A DNA stretch of 26,456 nt, from the NCBI GenBank assembly GCA_022565015.1, contig JADFKI010000011.1, positions 1 through 26,456 on the forward strand, in the 5' to 3' direction. The DNA comes from Chloroflexota bacterium. GTDB lineage: Bacteria; Chloroflexota; Dehalococcoidia; Lucifugimonadales; JADFKI01. The notes beneath the pieces were generated by a model. The model was not told the DNA's origin, ran no database searches, and was given only the letters and a program-made list of their open reading frames with translations. Shown here piece by piece: positions 15,318-23,170 of this stretch (its first letter is position 1; each line of letters begins with the position of its first letter). The position numbers were made by a program, and so were the translations under genes.

Positions 15318-15803
15318 ATGCCTGCAAAGACTTACGTACAGACCAATATCAACGGCGAACACGTGGATTTCCTTTGCGAACCCCGACAGAGCTTGCTGGA
15401 GTGTCTTCGAGACATAATCGGGCTCACCGGCACCAAGGAAGGTTGCAACGACGGCAACTGCGGCGCTTGCACAGTCATGTTGGACGGCATAATCGTCACG
15501 GCATGCCTTGTCCTTGGAGTAGAAGCCGAGGGCAAGGAGATAACGACAATCGAGGGGATCGCCCAGGGCAGCACCCTTCACCCTATACAGCTCGCGTTCC
15601 TGGAGGACGCGGCGCTTCAGTGCGGCATCTGTACCCCTGGCTTTATTGTGGCGGCCAAGGCGCTGCTCGATCAGAACCCAGATCCCACCGAGCATGAGAT
15701 CAGATTTTGGCTGGCCAATAACCTTTGCCGCTGCACGGGATACGACAAGATCGTTCGCGCCGTGCAGCACGCCGCCGAAAAAATGCAGGAGGCTACCGTA
15801 TGA
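15318..15803 (+). CDS. Molybdenum hydroxylase 2Fe-2S (small) subunit
   Basis: 161 aa, ATG 15318, with AGGGAGG upstream. The N-terminal plant-type ferredoxin domain carries GTKEGCNDGNCGACTV and a fourth Cys at TACLVLG. The C-terminal helical domain carries the second cluster motif, LQCGICTPGF and NLCRCTGYDKI. Both 2Fe-2S clusters should be complete. The stop overlaps the start of the molybdopterin subunit as ATGA, so translation is coupled. The protein belongs to the same electron chain as the FAD subunit before it. No Tat signal is present, so the enzyme is cytosolic. Confidence 0.95.
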   Translation: MPAKTYVQTNINGEHVDFLCEPRQSLLECLRDIIGLTGTKEGCNDGNCGACTVMLDGIIVTACLVLGVEAEGKEITTIEGIAQGSTLHPIQLAFLEDAALQCGICTPGFIVAAKALLDQNPDPTEHEIRFWLANNLCRCTGYDKIVRAVQHAAEKMQEATV

Positions 15804-18100
15804 CTACTGCAGACTACGATCGAAGTGTTGTCCTATCAAGCGTCGAATACAAGGTAGTCGGCACGCGGCCTATCCGCCCCGACGGCGCAGACAAGGTGAC
15901 CGGCCGCGCACTCTACGGTGCGGATTTCGACATGGCGGGTCTGCTGCATGGCAAAGTCTTGCGCAGTCCCCACGCCCACGCTCGCATCAGGTCCATCGAC
16001 ACGAGCAAGGCGGAGGCCCTGCCCGGAGTTCTGGCCGTTGTTACCGCCAGAGACCTGCCTCAGGTCGAGGACGCCTCCGTAGACTTGGGAGAAGGGGCTA
16101 CTACCCTCAAGTACCTTCGAGGCAATGTACTGGCCGAAGACAAGGTCCTGTACAAGGGCCACGCCGTAGCTGCCGTAGCCGCGACCAACCCACACGTAGC
16201 AGAAGAGGCCCTCGAGTTTATCGATGTAGACTATGAGGTCCTGCCTCCCGTCCTAACTGCGCCCGACGCCATGAAAGAGGGAGCTCCGCTGCTTCACGAC
16301 GGCTTGACCACGGAGGAGCTGGGCGAAAAGACCAGTAAGCCGAGCAACGTTGCTTCTCATTTTCAACATGTGAAAGGGGACCTGGAAAAGGGATTCCGGG
16401 AAGCCGACGTCATCGTAGAGCGTGAGTTCAACACGAAGACGGTACATCAGGGCTACATCGAGCCGCAAAATGCCACCGCCCTGTGGAACAACGACGGCAG
16501 GCTGCATATCTGGTGCAGCACCCAGGGGGCGTTTACCGCCAGAGACGCAACCTCACAGGTCCTGGACATGCCTGTCTCTCAGGTTGTAGTGACCCCAATG
16601 GAGATAGGCGGCGGCTTTGGTGGCAAGATAAACGTATATCTTGAGCCTGTCGCTGCTTTGCTCTCCCGAAAGAGCGGACGCCCGGTGAAGGTCGTCATGA
16701 GTCGGGCCGACGTCTTCGAGTCGACGGGCCCGACGTGTGGGTCCAACATGAAGGTCAAGATCGGCGCCAAGAGGGATGGGACCATTACGGCAATGCAGTC
16801 CTATCTCGCATACGAGGCCGGAGGCTTTCCCGGGTCCCCGGTTGGCGCAGGCGCAGCGTGCGTGTTCGCCCCCTACGACGTCGAAAACGTGACGATAGAC
16901 GGTTACGACGTAGTCGTCAACAAGCCGAAAACGGCGGCATATCGTGCGCCCGGCGCTCCAAACGCTGCTTTCGCCGTGGAGCAGGTGGTGGACGAGATAG
17001 CCCAGAAGCTGGGCATCGACCCCATAGAGCTAAGGCTCAAGAACGCCGCCAAAGAGGGCACTCGACAAGCAACGGGACCAACATTCCCCCGCATCGGCTG
17101 CGTCGAAGTGTTAGAGGCAATGAGGAACCACCCACACTATAGTGCTCCGTTGGACGGTCCTAATAAGGGACGCGGCGTTGCGATCGGTTACTGGTTCAAC
17201 GTCGGCCTGGAGTCCAGCTGCAACATATCCGTGAGCGCGGACGGCACCATAGCGCTTGTGGAAGGTTCAACCGACATCGGCGGCACCAGGGCGTCTATCT
17301 CAATGCAGGCGGCAGAGGTCCTGGGCATACCCGCCGAAGACGTTCGCCCCTCGGTCGTAAACACCGACTCGGTTGGTTACACGGGGGTGACAGGCGGCAG
17401 CCGTACGACCTACGCCACGGGTTGGGCGGCCTACGAGGCTGCCCAAGACGTCAAACGCCAGATGATCGAGCGTGCGGCAAGCATTTGGGAGGTCGACGCC
17501 GACTCGATAGAGCTTGCCGACGGCGTATTCCAGTCCAAGTCCGACCCAGAGCTAAAATTGACGTTCAAAGAATTGGCCGGTCAACTGTCCGGCTCCGGAG
17601 GAACCGTGGTTGGAAGAGCCAACATTAACGCAGGCGGCATGGGAGCGGGCGGCGGCTCGTTCTGCGGCAACATCGTAGACGTCGAGATCGATCCCGAGAC
17701 TGGCAAGACTACGGTGCTGCGGTTTACCACGGTGCAAGACGCAGGCAAGGCCGTGCATCCGAGCTATGTCGAGGGACAGATGCAGGGAGGAAGCGTGCAG
17801 GGCATCGGCTGGGCGTTGAACGAAGAGTACTTCATGACCGAAGACGGCGCCATGGCCAACTCGACGCTTCTCGACTACCGCATGCCGACGAGCCTCGACA
17901 TTCCCATGATTGACACGGTGATCGTAGAGGTGCCGAGCCACGACCATCCCTATGGAGTGAGGGGAGTCGGCGAGGCCAATATCGTGCCGCCAACGCCGGC
18001 GATGGCCAACGCAATCCACGGCGCCATAGGCCTTCGGATGACGGACCTGCCGATCAGCCCCGTCGCAATAATGAAGGCGACCTGGGACAGCAAGAAGTAG
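15800..18100 (+). CDS. Molybdenum hydroxylase molybdopterin-binding (large) subunit
   Basis: 766 aa from ATG 15800, overlapping the small-subunit stop by ATGA; the frame is open further upstream only inside that gene. The aldehyde oxidase/xanthine dehydrogenase hammerhead domain begins at RPDGADKVTGRALYGADF. The molybdopterin-binding motif GGGFGGK is at about 270-276, and AYRAPGAPNAAFAVE follows. The C-terminal motif GVGEANIVPPTPAM contains Glu725, the position of the catalytic glutamate in this family. The CODH form I signature AYRCSFR is absent, so this is not a CO dehydrogenase; hydroxylation of an aromatic or N-heterocyclic ring, a purine or an aldehyde is likely. Substrate specificity cannot be read. 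A MoaD-like gene follows 4 nt later. Confidence 0.93.
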   Translation: MTTADYDRSVVLSSVEYKVVGTRPIRPDGADKVTGRALYGADFDMAGLLHGKVLRSPHAHARIRSIDTSKAEALPGVLAVVTARDLPQVEDASVDLGEGATTLKYLRGNVLAEDKVLYKGHAVAAVAATNPHVAEEALEFIDVDYEVLPPVLTAPDAMKEGAPLLHDGLTTEELGEKTSKPSNVASHFQHVKGDLEKGFREADVIVEREFNTKTVHQGYIEPQNATALWNNDGRLHIWCSTQGAFTARDATSQVLDMPVSQVVVTPMEIGGGFGGKINVYLEPVAALLSRKSGRPVKVVMSRADVFESTGPTCGSNMKVKIGAKRDGTITAMQSYLAYEAGGFPGSPVGAGAACVFAPYDVENVTIDGYDVVVNKPKTAAYRAPGAPNAAFAVEQVVDEIAQKLGIDPIELRLKNAAKEGTRQATGPTFPRIGCVEVLEAMRNHPHYSAPLDGPNKGRGVAIGYWFNVGLESSCNISVSADGTIALVEGSTDIGGTRASISMQAAEVLGIPAEDVRPSVVNTDSVGYTGVTGGSRTTYATGWAAYEAAQDVKRQMIERAASIWEVDADSIELADGVFQSKSDPELKLTFKELAGQLSGSGGTVVGRANINAGGMGAGGGSFCGNIVDVEIDPETGKTTVLRFTTVQDAGKAVHPSYVEGQMQGGSVQGIGWALNEEYFMTEDGAMANSTLLDYRMPTSLDIPMIDTVIVEVPSHDHPYGVRGVGEANIVPPTPAMANAIHGAIGLRMTDLPISPVAIMKATWDSKK

Positions 18101-18104
18101 CAAG

Positions 18105-18380
18105 ATGGCCGTCGTCTACATACCTTCCCTGATGCAGAACGTTACCGACGGAAACAAGACGGTTGAGGTAGAAGGCTCGACCGTCCGGCAGATCGTCGAA
18201 AACCTTGCGCGGCTGTATCCAGGTCTGAAAGAGCGCCTGGTCGAAGACAACCAGATAAAGCCCAACATAAATGTCGCCGTCGATGGCGAGGTTGGCACGA
18301 TGGGTATGCTCGAAAAGGTGGGAGACAACAGCGAGGTCCACTTCTTGCCGGCCATAGGAGGTGGGGCAAGATACGCCTGA
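18105..18380 (+). CDS. MoaD/ThiS-like ubiquitin-fold protein with residues beyond the di-glycine
   Basis: 91 aa, ATG 18105, 4 nt after the molybdopterin subunit. The sequence VVYIPSLMQNVTDGNKTVEV, then VRQIVENLARLYPGL and EVHFLPAIGGG, follows the beta-grasp pattern of MoaD, ThiS and related sulfur carriers. MoaD donates sulfur to the dithiolene of molybdopterin. Here the usual terminal GG is followed by a further Gly and ARYA before the stop. An exposed C-terminal glycine is needed for adenylation, so either the tail is trimmed by a protease, as for QbsE-type carriers with JAMM partners, or the protein is not a conventional carrier. The operon position suggests a dedicated cofactor or sulfuration role for the hydroxylase. 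Confidence 0.8.
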   Translation: MAVVYIPSLMQNVTDGNKTVEVEGSTVRQIVENLARLYPGLKERLVEDNQIKPNINVAVDGEVGTMGMLEKVGDNSEVHFLPAIGGGARYA

Positions 18381-18417
18381 GCGCATGCCTCAGCAGTTCA
18401 AGGCCAAGAAGAAAAAT

Positions 18418-18452
18418 CAGGCCGACGCCATGAAACAGTTGGTGTCGGCCTG
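18418..18452 (+). terminator. Terminator-like hairpin after the molybdenum hydroxylase operon
   Basis: CAGGCCGACGCC (18418-18429) pairs with GGTGTCGGCCTG (18441-18452) over 12 bp with one G-U pair and an 11-nt loop. It is followed by TTGTGATT, a weak T-tract. The stem lies 37 nt after the MoaD-like stop. Confidence 0.55.
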
Positions 18453-18530
18453 TTGTGATTATCCGGACCCTGGCTAATTAGGACGTCCGGACTGAAATCA
18501 GACCGACCGCGGTAATTAGGAGAGGACGAT

Positions 18531-19454
18531 ATGGCAGATGCAACCATCAAGGGCGTGGTTGTCCCGATAATCACTCCGCTTAAATCAGACGAGACCGTCG
18601 ACGTGCCGTCTCTTCGGCGCATGGTCAACTACCTGATAGACAGCGGCGTCCACGGCATATGGGTCTCGGGCACGACCGGCGAGTTCGCGAATCTCACAGA
18701 CCGGGAGCGTCTAATAAGCATGGAGACGGTCGTAGACGAAGTCGCTGGCCGGCTGCCGATAATATGCAACGTCTCGGGCGGCAGCACGCAGCTGTCCATC
18801 AACATGGCCCTGGAGGTGCAGGAGATGGGCATGGACGGCATAGCCGCAACGCCGCCCTACTACTATCCCAACGCCCAGGACGAAATCCTCGACCACTTCC
18901 GGCACATTCGCAGTCGGGTCGGCACGCCGCTGTGGGTGTACAACATACCTCAGACGGTGAAGACGGCCGTCGCGCCGGGAACCATCGCCACGCTGGCCAG
19001 TGAGCAGGCCGTGGTCGGAGTCAAGGACAGCTCGGGCACGGGCGAGCTCCTGGCCGAGCTCAACATCCTTTGCCGGCAGGGCGGCCTATCCCTGCTGCGG
19101 TTCCTGGGCACCGCGTTCAGGGTGACGTCCGCCGGGTCAGTAGGCGTTGACGGCGTGATACCCGGCATCGCGAACCTCATACCCGCCATATGCGCCCGCG
19201 GCTGGGAGGCGGGCGAGGCCGGTGACATCGACACCGTAGACGAGTGCAACGCGAAGATTATCGTGATGCAGAAGGTTGCTAAGTTGGCCAAGGGCGGCGG
19301 ACCAAACGCGGCGGCATTCGCGGGCATGAAGGCGGCGCTGAAGATCATGGGCGTCATCGATGACGACACGGTATCTCGGCCGCTGCGCCCGTTCACCGAC
19401 GAGGAGAAGGCGGGCATACCCTCGATTCTCAAGGAGCTGGAGCTCACGGACTAG
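18531..19454 (+). CDS. DapA/NanA-family class I aldolase (dihydrodipicolinate synthase superfamily)
   Basis: 307 aa, ATG 18531 preceded by AGGAG. Family members condense or cleave pyruvate-type substrates through a Schiff base. Seen are the N-terminal GVVVPIITPLK, the GTTGEF motif at about 46-51, catalytic Tyr137 in VYNIPQ, and Schiff-base Lys165 in GVKDSSG. Length is normal. Because it lies beside catabolic genes rather than lysine genes, and DapA paralogues often act as retro-aldolases or dehydratases on keto acids, a catabolic role is as likely as lysine synthesis. A hairpin separates it from the hydroxylase operon and a strong terminator ends it, so it may form its own unit. Confidence 0.88.
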   Translation: MADATIKGVVVPIITPLKSDETVDVPSLRRMVNYLIDSGVHGIWVSGTTGEFANLTDRERLISMETVVDEVAGRLPIICNVSGGSTQLSINMALEVQEMGMDGIAATPPYYYPNAQDEILDHFRHIRSRVGTPLWVYNIPQTVKTAVAPGTIATLASEQAVVGVKDSSGTGELLAELNILCRQGGLSLLRFLGTAFRVTSAGSVGVDGVIPGIANLIPAICARGWEAGEAGDIDTVDECNAKIIVMQKVAKLAKGGGPNAAAFAGMKAALKIMGVIDDDTVSRPLRPFTDEEKAGIPSILKELELTD

Positions 19455-19482
19455 GGGGCGCAGGCAGTTACCCCCTCTGTAT

Positions 19483-19513
19483 CTCCCCCCCAATACTTGG
19501 GGGGAGTTTTTTT
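19483..19513 (+). terminator. Rho-independent terminator
   Basis: CTCCCCCC (19483-19490) and GGGGGGAG (19499-19506) form a perfect 8-bp GC-rich stem around CAATACTT, followed at once by seven T residues (19507-19513). It is a textbook intrinsic terminator 29 nt after the DapA-like gene and closes the catabolic region. Confidence 0.92.
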
Positions 19514-19653
19514 GCGAGACCTTTTTCGTCTTTCACGTGCAAGAGTTTCTAGACATGAATCGGGAAACCGACATCCCGCTTCTACTCATATCTAAATGTA
19601 GTTTTCAGATAAATGCCTTCCGATTTCCAAGGATTGGCGATAGGGGAATCCAC

Positions 19654-20451
19654 ATGGATGCGCGCAACATTGCTCAATTACAAAGCAGGGCAGCCAAGGC
19701 AAACGTAGAACTTTTCGATTCTGAGTTTCATTGGTGCCAAGCAGCGATCGAATTAATGATTGACACTCATGCTTTTTTGGGTTCCAAAGAAATTGCAGCG
19801 GGATCACGAGAAGAACAGTATCAAAGGGATCCAGTACGACATGACGTTATGAACACCATCATAAACCTTTCATATGATGCTGGAGGTAGTCTTATAAGCG
19901 CCCTCAGACTTGTAGAGTGCGGTCTAATCGCGGATGCATGGTCCTTAATACGGGTCGCATTCGAGACGACATCTTATTCGGAGTTTTTTGCTTTCAATCC
20001 AAGCAAGTTGCGGGACTACTCTTCAGTGGAATCGCTGCTTGTTAAGGGGCGTATTGAAGGTGTAAAGGGAAAACCCCTTGATGTTGCATCTGAATTCGCA
20101 AAAAGGTCCATTGGTGTTTCCGACGTAAGGAAGGCTCTGTCGGAGGACGACGATTTCAGCCGAAGAGATTTCTACTCTCGGCTATCCAGCCTCGGGACGC
20201 ATGCTTCGCCCTTGAGACCAGGTTTAAGGATAGGGATTGGGGAACCAGAAGTTCGCATGTATCTGTCAATAGGGCGCCGTGAACTCAGGCAATGTGTCGC
20301 TGACTTGGCCGCCGTGATTAAATATGCATTAGGAATTCCCTTCGAACACTGTGTTGAATTCTTGAGATCATCAGAGAAGTTGACGGAAAGATATGAGACT
20401 CTGTTGGTTGAGTACTTCGGCATCTATCCACCCCCCGTTGTTCCGAATTAG
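19654..20451 (+). CDS. Protein of unknown function, AT-richer than its neighbours
   Basis: 265 aa from ATG 19654, chosen because AGGGGA sits 6 nt upstream; ATG 19555 is in frame but has no ribosome binding site. The protein is not recognised with confidence. It looks soluble and mostly helical: DSEFHWCQAAIELMIDTHAF, then HDVMNTIINLSYDAGGSLIS, then GLIADAWSLIRVAFETTSY. The pattern of a helical bundle with a central region of type SALRLVECGLIADAWSLIRV recalls DUF5677/HEPN-like families, but this is a weak impression. Codon use is visibly richer in A and T at third positions than in flanking genes, suggesting recent acquisition. The alpha/beta hydrolase gene starts 5 nt after its stop, so the two may be co-transcribed. 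Confidence 0.7.
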   Translation: MDARNIAQLQSRAAKANVELFDSEFHWCQAAIELMIDTHAFLGSKEIAAGSREEQYQRDPVRHDVMNTIINLSYDAGGSLISALRLVECGLIADAWSLIRVAFETTSYSEFFAFNPSKLRDYSSVESLLVKGRIEGVKGKPLDVASEFAKRSIGVSDVRKALSEDDDFSRRDFYSRLSSLGTHASPLRPGLRIGIGEPEVRMYLSIGRRELRQCVADLAAVIKYALGIPFEHCVEFLRSSEKLTERYETLLVEYFGIYPPPVVPN

Positions 20452-20456
20452 AGTCA

Positions 20457-21326
20457 ATGAAACGTAACGAAATCGATGCCGACAATACTAACGGAAGTCG
20501 ACCAACGAGCCACTTCGTAACGATCGACGACTTCAAACTGCATTACGTGGACTGGGGCGACAACGGACCAGACGTGCTGTTTTTACATGGCGACCTCCGC
20601 ACGAGCCGAAGCTGGGACGCCGTCGCGCGTCAGCTTACGCCGAGCTATCACGTATTGTCGCTGGACTACAAGGGCCACGGCGACAGCGACTGGCCACGGC
20701 GCGGCTACCGCTTCAGCCGTAGGGTCGACGAGCTTCACGCCTTCTGCGAGGCCGTGGGTCTGAAAGACGCAACGGCGGTCGGCCACTCGACGGGCGGCGT
20801 TATCATGACTCTGATGGCTGAGAAATACCCCGGCATGTTCAACAGGCTGGTCATGCTCGAGCCGATGATTCACGTGGATGAAAAGTTCCAGCGAATGGTC
20901 TCATCTCGACGCTTGAAGCAGGGCAGGACCGTATGGGGCAGCCGTGAGGAGCTTTACGACTACCTGAAGAAACACCACGCGGCGGGCCGCTGGCGGGATG
21001 ACGTCATTCGCGACGTCGTCGAGCACGAGGCTTACGAGACGGACGACGGCAAGCTGGACATGAAGTGGTCCATCGACTCCATGAGCTGGGAGGAGCGCGA
21101 TGGCGAATACTACGAGCTGGTCCCCATATTCGAGTCGCTCGGCCTGCCCATACTGTTCATGTGCAGCAGCCGGCGCCGAAATCAGTTCCGCGACCTCGAC
21201 CCTTTGGCCAGGGCGATTCGCGGATTCGAGATCGTGACCATCGACGACTCGGACCACAACATGTACATGGAGCGCCCCGATGAAGTAGCGAGGGCGATCA
21301 AGGCGTTCTTAAACCCCGCCGGTTGA
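20457..21326 (+). CDS. Alpha/beta-fold hydrolase
   Basis: 289 aa, ATG 20457. The fold is shown by VLFLHGDLRTSRSWDAVA (oxyanion HG), LSLDYKGHGDSDWP, the nucleophile elbow AVGHSTGG with Ser111, and DDSDHNMYMERPDEV with His267. The acidic member of the triad is not obvious, because the usual G-x-x-D after strand 6 is replaced by MCSSRRRNQ; Asp in another loop may serve. Substrate is unknown: such enzymes include esterases, C-C bond hydrolases and epoxide or haloalkane hydrolases. There is no signal peptide. Base composition returns to the GC-rich style of the chromosome, unlike the preceding gene. Confidence 0.88.
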   Translation: MKRNEIDADNTNGSRPTSHFVTIDDFKLHYVDWGDNGPDVLFLHGDLRTSRSWDAVARQLTPSYHVLSLDYKGHGDSDWPRRGYRFSRRVDELHAFCEAVGLKDATAVGHSTGGVIMTLMAEKYPGMFNRLVMLEPMIHVDEKFQRMVSSRRLKQGRTVWGSREELYDYLKKHHAAGRWRDDVIRDVVEHEAYETDDGKLDMKWSIDSMSWEERDGEYYELVPIFESLGLPILFMCSSRRRNQFRDLDPLARAIRGFEIVTIDDSDHNMYMERPDEVARAIKAFLNPAG

Positions 21327-21397
21327 CGGACTTCTCGGAAGATTTACAGATTATGGAGTCGGACACCTCGCGCCGGCCAAACGGACACGTTGACTAA

Positions 21398-21519
21398 GAG
21401 CCTATCCGAAAACCTCATTTGGACGTCTTACGGTCCTTCGACAATTCTCAAGACGAACGGGAGATTGCCCGTTCGTGGTGAGCTTGTCGAACCATTCGCG
21501 GCAGTTTTCGGATAGGCTC
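21398..21519. mobile_element. MITE copy 1 (122 bp)
   Basis: The terminal inverted repeat GAGCCTATCCGAAAAC (21398-21413) is matched by GTTTTCGGATAGGCTC (21504-21519). The element is flanked by TAA on both sides (21395-21397 and 21520-21522), a likely 3-bp target duplication. Internal inverted repeats CGAACGG / CCGTTCG and TTCGACAA / TTGTCGAA give it strong secondary structure. It has no coding capacity. It differs from copy 2 at only about 4 positions. TIR plus TAA duplication resembles elements mobilised by IS5-group transposases, but no such transposase is in the window. Confidence 0.8.
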
Positions 21520-21523
21520 TAAG

Positions 21524-22992
21524 CTGGACTTTGTACAATCAAGCGGCATAGCAAAGGGAGTCTATGAGTCTAAGGAGCGTAGGCCGTGAGACTTTTAGGA
21601 TATCGGGTTCAGCAGACGACATGCATAAAGTGTCTGATACGGTCCATAAGCGCCGGCGGACCAGAGCGATTGCATCGGAGAACGTAGGCGACGATTTCAC
21701 ATACCAAGCAGCCGACCGCATGGGGACGGTTCCATTTATATGCAGGGCATGTGCGGCCAGGGTAACCCAGGAGAACAGCCCGAAGAGAGCCGGTGTGGTG
21801 CGGGCGATGGCCCGATCAGACCATTGGCGCTGAGTTTCTACTCCCAGGTGCGTGCGCACTTCCTGGAAGGTGACCTCCAGCTGCCAACGCAACACGAACC
21901 AGTCGATGATCTGGACAGGATCGACACCGAGGTCGGTGCAGAGCAAAGCCTGGGGCTTAAGCTCCCCCAAGGGGTCTCGGATAAGCACCCAGCGTATGGA
22001 GACAGGCCCCTTGCCCCTGTTGTACCAGACAGCGGTATCGGAGGCGATCTGTAACCTTCTCGTAGTGGAGTCGTACCACTTGACTGCCAAAGTCATCCAG
22101 CAGGTCGTTGGTTCATCCAGGAGTTGCTTGAGTGTGGGCAGTCGTCTCCCCTTGAGGCGAGGACGTCCTATCTGGCCAGGGCGACGAGGTGGAGCAGGCT
22201 CGTGTAGGGCAGCGTCCAAACGTAAGCGAGTAACGAAGGTAACAGGGTGATTAAGCGACTGACAAAAGCGGAGCAGGTCGAGCACAGCATAGCTGCTGTC
22301 ACCTACGATGACCAGCGACCGGTCGGGCAGCCATCGACGCAGTTGGATGATCATCTGGCGAGCCCAATCGGTCAGCTTCTTGGGAGTCTTGCCCAGCCGT
22401 TGATAATATCGCTCCGAAGGGGCAAGCACGGTGAGGACAGGCAATGCCCAATGGCGCTTCGCCCAGGGTATGGGAGCCAGCCACATCAAGCTTATCCAGC
22501 GCAGCCCGCTGGCCTTTACGAAGTGGCCGGCACTGGAGCGCACCGCGTCGCGATAGATGCCCTTGGTTCTAATCCGTTGGCCCCGACGGCGTTCCAACGT
22601 CTCATCAATGCCGAACACCAAAGGACCATCGCCAGTGCCCAGATGCCCAATCAAAAGACTCAGCAACACTCGACTCACCTTTAGTGATGACCACACAGCG
22701 CGGTTGAGGACATGATGGTAGACGGCAAAACTTGTTTCCTTACTCAACCCCATGACACGCAAAGCAGAGGTCACCGTACGCTTGCCCGGCGCCAGAACAG
22801 CGCCCACCAGCAGAATCTGTGCTTTTCTCCAGGTTCGAGCATCAAAAAGCACCGAGAACGGTTCAAGCAAGGTTATAATGGCAACGGGCAGGGTGAGCAT
22901 CGTCTGACCTCTTTTGACGGATTGGTCAGAGCCTACCCTGCCTTTCGATTATCAGATACGAATACTTGGTCTATTTCTTGTACAAAGTCCAG
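21524..22992 (-). mobile_element. IS701-like insertion sequence (1469 bp)
   Basis: Perfect 15-bp terminal inverted repeats CTGGACTTTGTACAA (21524-21538) and TTGTACAAAGTCCAG (22978-22992) bound one transposase gene. The element is flanked by the direct repeat CTAAG (21519-21523 and 22993-22997), compatible with the YTAR target preference known for IS701. Removing it leaves two MITEs in tandem, sharing one TAA. Confidence 0.88.
21539..22900 (-). CDS. DDE transposase, IS701-like
   Basis: 453 aa, ATG 22900, stop TGA starting directly inside the left inverted repeat boundary. It is an RNase H-fold DDE transposase: catalytic candidates are Asp99 (VFGIDETLERRRG), Asp201 (VIVGDSSYAVLDLL) and Glu342 (RWQLEVTFQEVRTHLGVETQ). 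A region of about 140 residues, likely the insertion domain, separates the second Asp from the Glu. The reading frame is intact and both IS ends are present, so the element may be active. The sequence style (IDET-RRRG and a C-terminal Y-x-x-E-like QLEVTFQE) fits the DDE_5/IS701 group. Confidence 0.9.
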   Translation of the reverse strand: MLTLPVAIITLLEPFSVLFDARTWRKAQILLVGAVLAPGKRTVTSALRVMGLSKETSFAVYHHVLNRAVWSSLKVSRVLLSLLIGHLGTGDGPLVFGIDETLERRRGQRIRTKGIYRDAVRSSAGHFVKASGLRWISLMWLAPIPWAKRHWALPVLTVLAPSERYYQRLGKTPKKLTDWARQMIIQLRRWLPDRSLVIVGDSSYAVLDLLRFCQSLNHPVTFVTRLRLDAALHEPAPPRRPGQIGRPRLKGRRLPTLKQLLDEPTTCWMTLAVKWYDSTTRRLQIASDTAVWYNRGKGPVSIRWVLIRDPLGELKPQALLCTDLGVDPVQIIDWFVLRWQLEVTFQEVRTHLGVETQRQWSDRAIARTTPALFGLFSWVTLAAHALHINGTVPMRSAAWYVKSSPTFSDAIALVRRRLWTVSDTLCMSSAEPDILKVSRPTLLRLIDSLCYAA

Positions 22993-22996
22993 CTAA

Positions 22997-23118
22997 GAGC
23001 CTATCCGAAAACCTCATTTGGACGTCTTACGGTCCTTCGATAATGCTCAAGACGAACGGAAGATTGCCCGTTCGTGGTGAGCTTGTCGAACCATTCGTGG
23101 CAGTTTTCGGATAGGCTC
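22997..23118. mobile_element. MITE copy 2 (122 bp)
   Basis: Same length and orientation as copy 1. TIRs are at 22997-23012 and 23103-23118. TAA flanks both sides (22994-22996 and 23119-23121). About 4 substitutions separate it from copy 1, so the two are closely related but not a duplication made by the IS insertion. Confidence 0.8.
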
Positions 23119-23170
23119 TAAATGCACCGCTCTCCGCAACACAGAGAAGGGAATCTCGAAAGCCGTCCAG

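Noticed and set aside
15800..18100. Aerobic CO dehydrogenase CoxL
   Set aside because: The form I active-site signature AYRCSFR is missing; the sequence has AYRAPGAPN instead, and gene order is FAD, 2Fe-2S, Mo rather than coxMSL.
21392..23122. Composite transposon or CRISPR-like repeats
   Set aside because: The two direct copies are complete MITEs with their own TIRs and TAA duplications, and the cargo between them is a single IS. There is no spacer periodicity and no passenger gene.
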